64,000 nucleotides of DNA, taken from the NCBI GenBank assembly GCA_031213475.1, contig JARUPZ010000014.1:1-64000 (forward strand). The letters run 5' to 3'. Origin of the DNA: Nereocystis luetkeana. Taxonomy: Eukaryota > Sar > Phaeophyceae > Laminariales > Laminariaceae. Shown one piece after another: positions 25,201-40,200 of the stretch. How positions within the stretch are numbered: the stretch's first letter is position 1; each line of letters opens with the position of its first letter. The notes beneath the pieces are model-generated. The model searched no databases. It worked only from the letters and a program-made list of their open reading frames with translations, and was not told the origin of the DNA. The position numbers and the translations under genes were made by a program.

Positions 25201-28200
25201 TCGTTGATGCTTCTCTAAGGAACAGTTTATTGCTCCTAACGATCGAGGTCGACTTCGGGCAAAGTGCTGGCTTATAAAGTTGAAACCTTCAGATACCGTA
25301 TTTTGTTTCAAAACCCATTGGGTTGGACCAATGCCATGGAAAATACCAACTTGCTAAATAACGGTTGTATTTTGAGTGCACCGTATCATTTCGGTACCAC
25401 ATCCTGTGAGAACGAATATTCATTGTGTTTCTTCGGATTTTCCATGGAAAACACAACAAACCAAATCCTGGTTAGATCTTGAGCCAATATCAGCTCGAGA
25501 AAAGGTCAGCGAAATGTCTAATCCGAAGGGGTGAGCTTCTGAGTCCTCGACAAAAAGCGATCGACAAAACCCAGGACGGAGCCATACATTTCAACGGGGT
25601 GTGCTCATTGGCGTTCCGGCATACCGTAGGGTTACAGTGTTCACAAGAGGCACGGTCATATGTGGTGGGTGCCGGCGTGGCGTCTGACAAATATACCTTA
25701 GTCCCCTGGAGACTAAAAACAAAAACAAAAAAAAACGATGCCTTTACGATGGTGCCTAATGTATGTTGATTGGGTTGGGTAGAGAGCGTCGGATACAGCA
25801 GACGCCCCTAGACCACGGATCCACGTGGAAAGTTCGAGAGCATTATCTTCATTCACACTGGCCTTGTTGGACACGGAGCTGATTGCCCGTGGGTTACGTT
25901 TTCGTCGAGATCGAAGGTTTATCGCATCATGAGGTCTCAGAAGCAGGCAGTTCAGCAGGGCAAGAGCCACAGAGGCAGGTTCCTTCTGCCGCCCGCCTCC
26001 GTGTTATTGATCAGCTCCGTGAAAACCGACACCGTAAACGAAAAAGTTGCGCTGCGTGAACCAAACCCGAGACACATACACTCCCGTTTTCCCACGGCGG
26101 CGGTACGAAAGCTGTCTATTTTAATGTACTCGATAGGTTAGCATCAGAATGTCACAATATAGTGTGTTTGTTAGGTTCGGTCTGAGGTCCTAGGTCAAAC
26201 GTCATGGTTGCACGGTGCAATACTTCGATCGTCCTGAAGTTAATTTTGTCGCCTAATGATCAGAATTACTATTATTTAAGATTATGCTCTCGTGCACATT
26301 ACATGGAGACACTACTCTCGAGGCGGAAAATACTTTTTTTTTTTACTTGCGAGTCTTATTTGGGAAGCCGTACGAACACTATCATCACCGGCGCTCGCTT
26401 CAACGCAGTGCCTCAAGGAAGACGTGTCCGGGATCGCTGCAAATAGTATACTTTTTGGGATTGACAAAATGGCTGTTTAGGCAACCGCTGCAGCACTGGG
26501 GGCTGCTGGAGCTTCCAAAATTGGTGCAACAACGACAACATGGAGTCACAATATCATGTCGTGGATCCGCCGGAGAACAACGTTTCGTGGAATTGTCGTA
26601 TCATCATCATGTACCATCGAGGGCTGCTGGAACATCGGGTAAAAGTCGCCGACAAAAACCATCGGTCGAGGCTGCTCGACCGTCGGCTTCGGGACCGCTG
26701 CACCGTACTCTTCAGGGCCTCCACGAGGACGCCATCTTCGTCGCCTGGGCTCGTACCAGTTTGGTGACGTGGCCTCTGTCACAGTGCCACACCCCTTCTA
26801 TGCACCGGGCAGGCAGAAATCTGAAACATGTTAGTTGGTCTTATTTAGGACTAGTGTAACTTATTTGGATTTATCCAGTTACAAGAACATCACGATAAGT
26901 GGAATTTTTTACTCGTTTTAAACACGAGCCTGCCAGCACGCGTTTATCCACCGCCCGGGTCCCATAATACCATGTTGGCATGAGTTGGCTTTTGAGGGAA
27001 ACAACATGTAGGCAACGCTCGTTTTCGGTCCGGCTCGTTTGACAAATATATCTTCAGACTCAAATGTAAGACCTACGGTCTTTAACATACGTAGTTCATG
27101 TACGGAGCAATAACAATACTCCTAAAAAACGTATGTGTGGCTAGCTAGCATTTGGATGGTTGAACCCATTCGGTCCTGAGGCTTGTGTGCAATTTGATTC
27201 TTTTTTCAGACGGGTTCCCGCAGCAAACTGTCCTAAACGTTTGACTGGACGTTTCCCGGTTACGTGTATCAGTTGAGATGTGCTAGCCGCAGACGAATTG
27301 AACGGTCGTCGTACGCGAAGTAGTGGTTAGGGTGTACCAGGGTAGTGATGGCGAGATGAAGGAGTGATGGACGCAGTTGCGACGAAGCACCACGCGTAAA
27401 CAATAGCTACATACAACCAAGGTACACGAAGTAGCACGAGATGTAATTGCCGAGTACACACAACAACATGTTACTACAAACAAGTTTCGGCGCGGCGGGC
27501 TGCTGCCTGCCTGCAGCTCCCGTGCATGCTCGTGATGGTCGAAGATTAAGCCAAATCAAGTCCGCAGAGGTGACAGTACTGCCAAGAGGGGTATTCCGAG
27601 TCTTCCCATGGTAGAGTCAGGTTGCGCAGAGAAGAAGCAGAAATATCGTACACCCGACGTAAATATTCAAGGGCTCACAGGCTGAAAGCTGCACAGGGTT
27701 CCGTATCCGGACAGATACAACGGCAGTACGATTGGCGCGAGGTCCGCATGCTAATTAGGGTTAGGGTTAGGGTTAACCCTAAATTAGACGTCCGTATGCC
27801 AACAAGATTAATCTGTTCTGTACATTCGTAACATTTTATAGGCCCTGCCTGCTCATTCGTGGACTAATTTACCTCGTACTCATACGCCACATTGTACGGT
27901 TGTTATTTTGTGACCGTTTCACATGCGGCCAAATGGAGCGATTAACTAGCTAAGTAGGTTCTACCTGATGCGGAACCTGCACAAGAACAAGTTTCCCAGA
28001 CCAGTGGAGGAAAAAGAGTGTGGTCCTCGCGGGGGTTGCCCGCGTGCCCTACTAGGCGGAATCCCCTGGCATTTCGCTGTACCGCAGTATATTTTCAAAA
28101 GTATGTCCAAATATGTATGCAAGACTTCAACGATAGCAGGGGGGGTTTTCCGAGCTAGTAAATCTTGCCGACGAGTGTAATTAAAGCGATATTGAAGTGG

Positions 28201-31200
28201 GGGATCACTACGTGCGTAGTTGTGGGATATCTACATGAAAAAAGGCAAAACGTATGCGGGTTGCCTGTATCCAGAGGCAGTGCTGATACGGCCGCATTAG
28301 GCAGTCGTATGTCGAGCTGCTGCTCGGCAGCACAGATAGGGCACAATGTAGCATGGTGACTAGTAAGATTAAGGGTCTGCGCATGATATATACTGAAGGG
28401 AGGCTGAAAACCTGCGCAGCCGATCGACGCCACCTGGTACGGTTACCCATATACCAGGTACGGCTTATCTACAGGAGCAATGAAAGTGCGTTGTAATCCT
28501 ACTGGTGGTTTGCTGTCGAGGTATAGGCCCTCATTCAGAGTGTGTAGCTTGTCAACTTCATAAGCAACTATCAATAAACGTTGTGGTAGATGCGTAAGTA
28601 CAGTGACCTGTAGGGTACATACAACCATCGCGCACGTGTCTTGCGGAGATTGTTCGGGGGAGGCCCGCCTGTCTTACAGTTCTTTCTCGTCGTTCATACG
28701 GTTTCCCGATCTAGGGCCCAGAGAGTGCAATGATACAACATCATACATATCTTCTTAGCAAACCGCAAGTGCCCGCGTAACAACGGCTCACACTATGGCT
28801 GTGGTCAAGGATGTACATCACGCAGACACTCCGCTAACAACTATTGTGTCAGGTAAAAGGCAGTGGCAGACGGCACTCTTTGACTCGATTTCACGTTGGC
28901 GATCACTACACTAGTTCCAATTCACGGGTATTTCCTTCCCGTTAAATCGGCGTAGTCATAGTAGGACATTGTGCAAACGATTGAATAGTGGAGTCCATGT
29001 GAGGGGTATTCACTGGGCCCGCTTTGGGGGTGGCAGAACAACACGTTCTGAAGCGTATCTCAATGATTTGAAGAGCACCGTGGCAACAAATGTTTAGAAC
29101 ACTTTGTACACTGCAGAGCGATACCATTACTCTCGCCAGTAGATATCAGCTACCCTCACCTCCGAAACTTCCCGCTGAATTGCTTCGAAACGATGTATTG
29201 CCGTCGACAGCCAGGAACGAGTCAATACCGATGGCTATGCAACCTGCTGCATGACACACAAAATAACTGCAGTTATCACTCCATCCAACAAAATACGAAG
29301 ACGGCCCGTGAGCTACTCTACAACCTGGGGCTCAAAGCTGATGTGATGCCCATTTAGAATCGCTTATAGTCGCCAGTCAAACAAGCACATATGTGTTCCT
29401 CGTCATTTGCACGAGTAAGCCGTCGCCACGGATGTCTTTCCCTGTTCCCGCAGATACACGCTACCAACTGTGTCAATGAGAACGTTCGACATTCTCGAAG
29501 CTAGTCGGTTCCTGTCCAATATTGTCAACTATCGCTCGCACTTTCGATGGCGTCAAGGAACATGGAATCAATGACGCCTTTATTTCGACTGTAACCAGGA
29601 CACCAACCCTGAGTCACCGTTTGCCACTTAGGCCACCGACTTTAGTGTACCTTACACAAAGAAATATTAGTAGCGAGATACGGTAGGTCAACGAATGGTT
29701 CGCGCGGCGTGGACATTTCACACATGAAGGATCCGTGTGCAGTTTTAAACATGCTGCATTGAATCTGTCAGAACTGGTGCGGAGCTCTGTTCCAAAGTTC
29801 GTACGTATTCGAATGTAATGACACGTCCTCTACGGGCGTTCTGGTTTTAGACGAGGAGCCTCCCCGCAATTCACATGGCAGGCTTAGCATACGTCTCTGT
29901 ACGTTTCTCACCTCCGAATACGCCGGCCGAGTTGTTGAAAAGAAGGGTGTCTCCCTGTACATTTAAGACACTGCTGCTCCCAGCGTACATTGCACCTGAA
30001 GGTATAGCAGTGGGTGTCTTGAGTGATTTAGACCCCCGACAAACTGAAAAAAGGGTGCATGGTACAATACAAGGTACACCACATATCGACTTAGGCTGCT
30101 GCCATGAGAGTTGATGTACTCAATCAAACGCCCGACCTTGAGAGAATGTATACAGTGGACCGCCTGAACAAGGCCTTGGCCAGGTTGTACGTCGAGAAGT
30201 AAGGGTAAGCACACAAAATATATTCCAGTCAAAATGTTGGGTAATTCCTCAGTTCCTCAGTGATAATGAAATCGTTTCAATCGTCCCACCTCTATGGTAC
30301 CACGCGTCATGGGGCTGGCGCAGGTTTGGCGTTGTTGGTGCCGCTTAAGGTACACGGGCGGTCATATGTTCACTTAGGCTCCGGACAAAATAAAACCGGC
30401 ACTGTAAGCGTTGGCATGAGACGTTGTGCTTGGCTGCGCGAACCAAGCCGGACAACGAAGTTAAAACTGCATGACCCCTATTGACAACTACGACGATCTT
30501 CTAGACATTTTTACCATCAAACTATACTATACACTGGGGTACGACAGAAGTGCAACAACAGTTGGCGGTGGAAAAAATCGACCAGTGTGCATTAAGGGAA
30601 TTAAGAGCCGTCATCGATCAGCTGTCAGAGAGGGATAACATAGCGACGCCCCGGAAAGAGAATCCAGGGTCAACAGAGAGATCGACCAACGAGAATATCC
30701 GATTACGATGTAACCTGTGTGCTGATCTTTCATCAGTGTGTGACTGTGTAGCTTGCGTCGTCCCAGTTCGGATTCGCTTGAACCTCGTAGACATTTATTC
30801 TCGTATTACTGCCGTAGTGCCTTTAGCGGGAATAGGCAATTCGCTCCGTCTTCCTTTCGTCGTCGCGATGTCGACCACGAGGTCGAAGGCTTACGTCAGT
30901 GGAATATGTTTTAATTCCGACGTATGTCTACGAGTAGAAACGACGGACAAGGAACGCCAGCAAGTCGGCGCGATCCGGAGGGTCCCCGAAGGTAGGTCGG
31001 CCACACATATAATCCGGTGGGATATCGCCAAGGGACACGGGTCCCCTATCGATTGACGAGATGAAACCGTAGAGACGAGGCAGTTGAGGCCACGCATGGA
31101 AACAGCGCTGCTGGGGCACCTGCGCGCTTAGGGATTGCCCAGGTATTTTACATAGGACCCATTGCGTTCATGGCCATAGGCGACTCCTGGAGCAAGTATG

Positions 31201-34200
31201 TCACGGGAGCACCAATAGACAAAATCACGTCAATTGGAGACTAGACGACGAAAGAAAATGGGTTAGGGTTGGGGGTTAGGGTCTACCACCAGGGTAGGGG
31301 TTAGGGTCTACCACCAGGGTAGGGGGGGCGAAGTGGCAGCGGGAGCAAACACGACCAACCCGTCCGACATACAGTTGCCACCGGCTATCTCTGGAGATTC
31401 GAACCCACTCTTACGGAGGTGGTGCTCCAAACAACACACGCGAAGAGAGGAAACAGGATTCCGGGCCAGTGGTCAGTCAGGGAGATTATGCTTGGGTGGG
31501 ACCACCCGCCGGCGCCGGAAACCTCATCCAATCCAATAGTCACAGTGAGTATTCCGTCACAGAGACGAAGAACACCACAGTAATATTGACATACGAAGTA
31601 CAAGAAGAAAGTTCCGCACTTTAAATCACAGGCTGGAAGCACACCTTTGATAAAAAGATATGAACAAAACTACGAAGAGAGGCCACTCACGCCCATGCTC
31701 CCCACGAAGATCGATAAGCAAGACGGACGAACTTCACATCATCCCACCACGCTACATTGAGTACTTTCTATTTAGTACCGATCATATCCAGACAATATTC
31801 TTCCGCGCTAAGGGTCCCTCGGCCGAGGCAAATTCAATGCGGATAGTACATCCATGGGCGAGGACACCCTGCAGGCGCAGGAGGCCTCATCCAATCCAAT
31901 ACTTAAAATAGGTGATCCGTAACCGAGAGGAAGAATACTGCGAAAAAGGACCCAATTTGACAACTTGTCTTCAGATACGACAGTGAGATGATGACCACAC
32001 CAGCGTCCTGGCCTCCTCTCCTTTGCATTCGAATCTATGGTAATGTTCGACGTAGGTGGTCGTTGGCGGGCGGACGATGTAGTCTGGTTCCCCACGAACC
32101 ATTCAATTCCCGATATGAGGTTTGGCAACCCTAACCCTATTTTTCAGCTTTCCATACATTCTGGGTTCAGCAACTTGCAAATGGTTGAACCCCTGATGAC
32201 AGGTTTATTTCGTCTACCATACTCATTCACACTACCAGTGTCGATGGCGCAGCCCTGATTTCAACCTGGTACGAAGTTCGAATCACGCTCAGAGATTTGT
32301 CGTGTCTATATGTTGTTCGCGTGTCTCCAAGCAACAATTCCTAGCTTCCGATAGGAACATTGGATGGGCAGGCGTCGCTTTACGGTGATAAGTCAACCGA
32401 TGCCTACGGAACCTCAAGGTGTTTACAGCGGGGGAGTCTGCTTGATGGCTTACAGTCTGCTAACAAGGTAGCTAACGGTTGACTCTGGAAAGTTCAGCTC
32501 GATGTACAGAGCAGAGTAACTGCCGTCTAGTTAACGCAGCTACATGCCAGGTACCAGGTACTCCATAGTGCTACAGGCCCAAAAGCGCTGTAGTCGTAGT
32601 GAACCCGTCGGTGTGGAACATCATTTGTGTAAACCATGTCACCTTGAACGCGCTGGCAGTGTATGGACTTCAGTTTACACAAGACGTGTCCGAGTCACGG
32701 TCTCTATACAGGCTATATACTTCACAGTGCGTATTCGCGGACTTTGCATAAATAGTTTGTTCACCACTGCTTGGTGTGTACCAGGTACGCGTGTTTCTTG
32801 GCATTGCTCACTGCAAATATGTTCCTGGAAAACATAACACACTCATATATTCATTTATAGTATATCAAAACCGACATGTATTCCAGCACGACTCTTACCT
32901 CCGTAGGCCCGTCCAATGTTGTCGACAAAAGAGGCACGACCGGTGATTTCCACGGTGGAGCTTCGAGACACAGATATGGCACCTGCACGTTGGCGATAGG
33001 AGTCGTGAGATTCTGTAGTCCACTAAACCGAGCACGATTGCGGCGGTCCGCGCACCGCTTCACGTTCTAAACGAAAACCGGTACAATTATACAGAATAAT
33101 ATGTGTGAACTATGAATTAAATCGTCGGAGAGCCATCCCACGGTAGGGGTGCACCAGAAGTTCCTGAGCCCTTCATATTAAGAGCTCAATATCTCACCCG
33201 ATACAATACTTGGAAGAATTTTGTTTGCGCCACCCGACCGGCACGTTTATGTGCCAGTCCTGAAACGAATATGATGGTAAAAATTTCCTCCTAACTTCTG
33301 GTTCCTCACTCACTGAGGGAACTCAATCGGTCAGAAACCTTTGGCCCAAAGAGTGCAACCCCTACCGTGACTCCGGAGACGTATACGGCGAGGAACATAT
33401 ACCGTGGGTATGTACCAAGCATGTACGGATTCGGATCGAGCTTTGAAGGAGAATTTCGCATGCGTTAAGCTTGTGAGATCCTTACAGTACGCTATGTTAC
33501 CTGGGTAATATCATGCATCCTAGATACGGTCGGTCATGCGAGCCTACCAGCAGACGAATCGACAGGTCCATATGATCCAGTTAGACGAGAATGGTATGTA
33601 TCATACCAGTAAATGGCACTTGGTATAGAATGCGCACCCCATCCCTGGAAACTTTGCGATTGCAAGAGCCATACCTGGTCTGGGTTCGCAAAATACCTAA
33701 CAGGTGCATGGTACAGGTATGCGATAAGAAAAACGTGAAAGTGTGCCAGGCAAGCATTAGCTGATAACTCCTACAGTGTGTGATTTCGAAAACACGTTGA
33801 GGACTTCCATAGTTAGAATTGAGGCCTGGATGTACACCCCCAACCGTGGCATCACCCGAACACGGTATCAATATCTACGTGTTCTACGTTTGATACATAA
33901 CCGGAGCACTCGTCTGGGGAGCTCGGTGGAATCCATGGCAAACGTGTACTCGGTTTACCAGTCGGAACCACCTCGAGTGCCGTCGTTGCTGACTCTGTTT
34001 AGGCCGAACACTAACAGAAAGGTGACAGTTCGTAAAAACATAAACAATGTGCTGCAGCAAATAGGTCGCTGACACTAAAAAACAAGATTGTGCATAGATA
34101 ATTTTATGGGAATGACAAAAGGCCCTCGATACTATTCATAACGTCGTGACCGTCGTGCCTTGAATTAGTTTATATAGGCCGTGTAAAGAGCAATATCTAT

Positions 34201-37200
34201 AGAAATGTATGCCTCTTTTGGCCGTTCCTCACCTCCCGTGATTCCGGCTACGTTGTTGTCGAACATGTTGTCGCCGTCAACGACGACTACAGACCCCATA
34301 GAAACAAACATGGCACCTGATGACAGGCGATGGGCACTACGAGTGTAATTCAAATGAAGGTAGAGCAAGGACGGTCGCTACAAGGCATGGTTCGCCGCAT
34401 CTGGTACGGCTACGCTAGAGCGCATAGATATTAGGAAACTACAGTGTGTGGATAAATCACGACCGATGCAACAAAGGGTCGAAAGGTGCTTTGCATATGA
34501 TAAAGTGAAATTACGAGGTCTGTTCATGGGCATTTCGCGCATTTAACCTTACACACTGGAACTGCACTACAAAATAACAAAGACGCTCGGCCACAGCTAC
34601 ATAACCAAGTACAGGCAACATCAATCTCCTTACTTCAGACACAATAACAAGCAGGCCGAATGCACAATATATCAGATGCCGATCGTACTCAAGACGAGTT
34701 GCTGAGTCTAGCGCATGGGCACAATGTATTTCATGTCACGGTCAGTGCCGCAAGCGCCGGCGTTCTGAACAAATATTCATAATATGATATGATATCTTCA
34801 CCAAGGGCAGCGAAAAAACTAAAAATCCAATTTTGTACAGTTTTACAACTATCTATACCAGCGTTGAAACAACCTATTTTGGGTTAGGGGGTCCTTACCT
34901 CCACTTTCCTGGGAAATGTTATCGACAAACGATACGTTCCCCATGAAGCTGCCAGATACGTATGTCTGCGCCGCGATGGCACCTGACGTATGTACGTGCT
35001 TGTAGGTGTCAGTGGTAACAACGTGCGCAGAGACTCCGAAAAAAGTTAGGGTTAGGGTCAGGGTTAGGGTTAGTGGTGACAACATGCGCAGAGACTCCGA
35101 AAAAATCGCCACGGACTTCCGGGATGCTGGGTTGTTCTACCTGTGGCGATGGCTGGAGAATATGACCAGCCAAGCAGGAAATCCTAGCCCTACTGCATCA
35201 GCCGTGTTGGTGCCATATCGCCACATTATTCGGACCACGCGTTTGAACAGCAACTGCTTCGACCGTCGCGCCGAGTGCGGGATATTGCACGCCGCATCGA
35301 CTACCCTGTGGTTTGCATGTAAGCACTAAGGTTCGGGACGAACACCTATTCATAAATAAATGTAGGAACCATTTACAATCAGGCCTTCAAATCCTGCATA
35401 CATTTATATACCCAGATTCCCGGGCTGCGTGATGTCACTAACATATGCCGTCCCTTTGGACTCCTATTTGCAGTATACGAAGCTCCTGGTACGTATGTAT
35501 GTGTGGTTTGACAACACTACCACTGGGGTCCTAGATGATGACAATAAATATTCGTATGTATGGAATATGTAATATTTGTTTCTTACTGGTTTTAAAATCC
35601 AACCGCAGCCAGCAATCCGATTAAAGTCTCGTCTACTTCAGTATACTCTACTCACCCCCGCCAACCTCGGCAAAGTTGCTGAGAAAAGAGCTTCTACCTT
35701 CGACGTGAAAGAAAGAGCTCTCACACAGGGCCATCGCACCTGCGGGCAGGAAACATTGGTCGTGAGGGTCTTGAGCCCACTCGACGGAATACAACCATAG
35801 CAGCGGGTGCATTACTGTTATATGAACTCATCACGCACGAAGTACCGCGGTCCAGGAGTACTATATTATGCTGTAAAAACAGCCAAAGTCGTCGCGAGCG
35901 GATCGGCACATACCTGACACGGTGGAAAAGGTTTGGTTTGCATGTTTCCGGTCGGTCATATATCGTGAACGTCCGAAGGCTAACACGGGAAAAGACAACT
36001 TCACAACTCGTAACTAATCGGTGCAAGTCGTGCCGCCTTGGCGGGCCTTCAATGAGGCATGTATTGAAATTTCTCAACTCCGAGTCCCCGTCAGTGCCAA
36101 ATGCGTAGGGGTAGGGAGGGTGGGAGTCGAAATCGCTCCGTGTTGTACATCAAAAGTGAGTGTTTGAACACGGATATTACCTACAGTAGCATCATTTTTT
36201 TAGGGTTATTTCTTCTCAGTCAGATGTTTACCGAGCAACGGCATTGCTGGTAATATCGCGAGTGTTTGACACACATCCGCATCATTGGGGTAACACGAAG
36301 ATTTTTACTCGTCCCTAATGGAAATAAAGTATCACGTATGAATATCCTCGACGACTCCGAGCGCCCAGAATCCAACAAGTTGCGACCATCGTGTGTGCCT
36401 ACAATGCAGGATCCTATAAGCACCCGTATCATGAGCTTGCGGCCACCGTTGAGACCGCCCACCTAGATCCTCGCGTCCGGCCTCCTCACTCCACCCCTCA
36501 TTCGCCCCCCCCTCCCCCCCCCCCCAGCGCGCGCTCAAGTTTCGAGCTCGACGACCAGGACTCCACGGACCGTTGGAGATAACTTTGATATCGATATCGG
36601 TTGGATGATCGTATATTCAGACTCCCATTGCCGCCAATATTGCGGTAGGAATTCCGAGTAAGCTACACCCCCCCAGGAGATATCACCTCAACAATTGTTG
36701 GGCCACAACCGCGTCCATGGGAACCCATGTTCACCGCATTCGGTATGACGCATTCAAATCAGGACATGTATCAATATTGGTCTGGCGTAGAACCTGTTAA
36801 GGGGAGGAGAGTTCGTAAACACCTATACAAATATATAGACATGGGCTTTGAACACGATCGGTATGAGCGTCTGCTTAGATTAACTCATTTAGAACCCCGA
36901 GAAAACCTCAACCACAATGCTAACGTTCGACCTTGGTCTTGTATCAACCATCTACCAGCAGCGTGGGCACTCAGCAGTACAAATATAAAGGATCATGTTG
37001 CGCTCATGCCGTACCACTCCTAGAATTGAAACTCTGACGACTAGCTGCAAGGTGGTATCAAATGGCTTTTATTGTCTAGGGTCAATACCGTGCAGCATTC
37101 CATTACTGTTGCAGGGATCATGTTATCCCTATTTTCTAACACAAACGACGATCTCGAAGCTACGGGCCCGATGCATATGTTACCAGTCGGTGTCGGCGTT

Positions 37201-40200
37201 TTCGACAATCTTGTACGTGCAACCCAACAACCGAGCTTTTGAGCCTGTATAGTACCGGTCATGCGCCATGTCGCAACAACCCCAGCACTGCAAGAACGAT
37301 TTCCGATGGGAATCTCACCCCCGTATGTCCCTGCCATGTTGTTGACAAACGATGATGTGCCTTTGATGCCGATAGCGCAATTTACATCCGTATATACACC
37401 ACCTGCGAGAAGGCAATGATCTTGGTTAGTGTTCTCAATGTGCGCAAGTATCCCGACGAGGGCCGCCGGCGCACTCCTTTGATCCCAGGCATAGTAAATG
37501 AAGACAGTGCTACTGTGAAAAGGGTCACGTATGGCGTGTGCAGAGTTCATGTCCGAAAACCAAATAGTTCAGAATAAGTGTGGAATGGCAGTTGCTTCCA
37601 TTGGTGTTGCAGCCGTGGAACATCGTGTGTCGTGTTCAACCTCGTCAGAAGAAACGCATGGGTATCATCAAGCTCAATAAACATCTACCCATACACAGAT
37701 ACCATTGATCATCCAGCCTGCCAATACCCCACGCCATTCTATGCGGAGTATTCATGCTTCTGTATAGGAAAAACGTTTGGGTCCACCATGTTCTATCGGA
37801 ATGGGCGCTTCAACCAAAGAAATGTGCAATATATATGTGATTATGTTTCCAATGCGTGTATTAGCTAAACCGTGATAAGCCTACTCGTAGCCATTGCAGT
37901 TGTTCGTCGTGTGGTGCGTACCATGAGGGTTTGGCCAGAGTATGGGGGTCATCGTGGCACGAGGAATCCGAGACGAAATAGGGACACCTTCATTACAGAA
38001 TAGTTGGAGAAGGCTCTCACTGGGTGCGAGACAGCGTACATACATATGACAGCGCTGCAGGCGTTTATTTTGAATTGGTCAAGACCAAATTTTACGTTTT
38101 GGGCTCGATGTCGAAGTGATCAACCACATATCGGCAACAATGGGCAAGCGATCGTAGCGATCTATCCGTAGAGAGGAAGAAGTATTTTTTGGCGCTTGCA
38201 GTGCTTCCGCTATGCAACAAGTGCTTAGTAGTATCCCTTGATCGTATTTCAGCGCGGACTTCTTACCTCCCTTTACCCCAGCAGAGTTGTTGAGAAATGT
38301 GGTCCTGCTGTTGAGCCCGACGAAGGATCCATCATACAGATACGCAGCACCTATTCGGATTGGAAACATAGATAGGTAGCGTTCAAACCTCCATCCAAAT
38401 GGGCGGAAAGTACCACAAGCGGCCTGAGCATCACTCTGTTTCCTCGGACAAAAACTGGCTGGTAACATGAAATACGATTTAACGAAAATGCCAATATCGA
38501 CCTAGTGTCGTGATGAATGCTGAGCAGAGACTGCAGTACGTCGGCATATGGAACTAACGCTCACACGCATCGACAACTAACTACTCAAGAAGCTGAAACT
38601 ATCAGTCAACGTTTAGAGATCGATACACGTGTGGTACTATTAATAGTAGTAAAAACAAAGCAACGCATTTGGTTTGGCACTCGCCGACACACACGCTCCG
38701 GGAAAGGCAGAAGTGGGGGAAATTATACTACTCTCGCCACTTGGAAATGGGTTTTGATGCGAAATCGATATTGAAATTTGCCTACATACCGTATTCTTGA
38801 AGTCTGCCACCGATCATGAAATGTATGTGTTGGAAGAGATGAGGCCTCCTTTACTGCTGTAGATAGCGGTGTCTAGATGTTGCCCATAGCTACCAGGGCC
38901 GAAGTCGACCTGCATTCGTCATCGAATCAATGTATCTACATATACCTCGAAGTATATATTTAGTCATATATTGCTGTTGTGCAGTGTGAGTGTCGATCAC
39001 GAACGGTATTTAACGACACCTGCAACAAGTGGTGTCTGGACGCGCATACAGCCGCAGCTGGTTTCGATACGAACAGGGCTTGAATATATACTATTTTCGC
39101 CTGAAAGACGTTTGTTTCCGGTGGTTCGCATTGAGGATGAGATAGTGATCACAATATTGCACAAAGAGCGGCGTGGGTTGGGGGGCTGTGAGTCATAGAA
39201 CGTACGAAGTGTTTGTATTTATATGCGGGGCAATCACCCGATCAGTTGTTTCGTTCAACTCGACACGTAGCATCAAAGGAAGTAACAAGGATAGGACTTT
39301 TCGACAGTTGTTGGGATACAATAAAATAGCAGAGTAGGTAGCCATCGACATGCTCGTGCCATGGGGAGCGGTTCTCCAGATCAGTCAAATCGACGACCCG
39401 TATGGATACATTCAGTCGTGGAACATATTTCGTCGGGTTAGGGTTAGGGTTAGGGTTAGGGTCGGATGTGCACACATACATTGCTTTCTCTCTTCCCGCT
39501 TAAGCTTCTCCTTCACGTCCTTTCTGGTTTATCTAAAATGGCCCGCAGGCAACACTGTTAAACAAGACACATATTCCACAATTTTCAAACATCAGCAAAA
39601 CAGTTGCACCCCTGATAGCGCAAGCTTGGGCTACCATCTACAGAGGGGGTGCCAACGCGATGCCCAAACACACACAAAAGTGAAAACGTACCAGGAGAGG
39701 TCTGGGGTATGCTTGGCATTGTATGTACATTCGAAGAACGCATGCTCAACACCACAGGAATATCCAAACCTCACCGGTCATTGGTGTCACTGACGATGTT
39801 CCGGCGTGCTTCGGCATACCAATAACACCAAGATACTCGATTTGGGTACGTGAACTACGATATGCTCCGATGTTTACTTCGGCAAATAATTCTTACAACG
39901 CCACGCCGGCGTCGACTAGACCCACGGTCCAGATTAGCGGACTCTGAGTATATCATATGTGCGAACGGCATCGTTATCAGCGTGCTCCCTGTTTATTGTG
40001 GGCAATGTTGTGTGTAACACGCGACGGGGCACGGGGGTGCTACATCGATTCCGGGAGACGTTTCTCACCTCCATTGTAGCCGGCCGAGTTGCTATCGAAC
40101 ATGATGTCGCCGTCGACATCGATGGACGAATTCGTTGAAGAAAATATAGCACCTGTCGAGAGGGAAATCGAATACTGCCAGTGTTCAAATCGCATCGAAT

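Larger units (their letters stand above)
24076..29159 (-). other. Intron 16 (5.1 kb) with repeats and relics
   Basis: Contains a segment (about 25485-25950) related to the transposable element at 58.3-58.8 kb, two decayed cassettes, a head-to-head telomeric tract at 27751, and an unidentified minus-strand frame at 26546-26782. Confidence 0.5.

Noticed and set aside
26284..26859. 191-codon plus-strand frame
   Set aside because: No motif; overlaps a more protein-like minus-strand frame and contains His/Arg/Ser-rich, low-information sequence.
36379..36462. Decayed Pmp cassette in intron 10
   Set aside because: Only a TAG|GTGGG acceptor and an expected position; the body does not resemble the repeat.
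39773..39830. Decayed Pmp cassette in intron 8
   Set aside because: A donor-like CCGG|GTGAGG with GTSSVTPMTG is suggestive, but no acceptor and too little core similarity.
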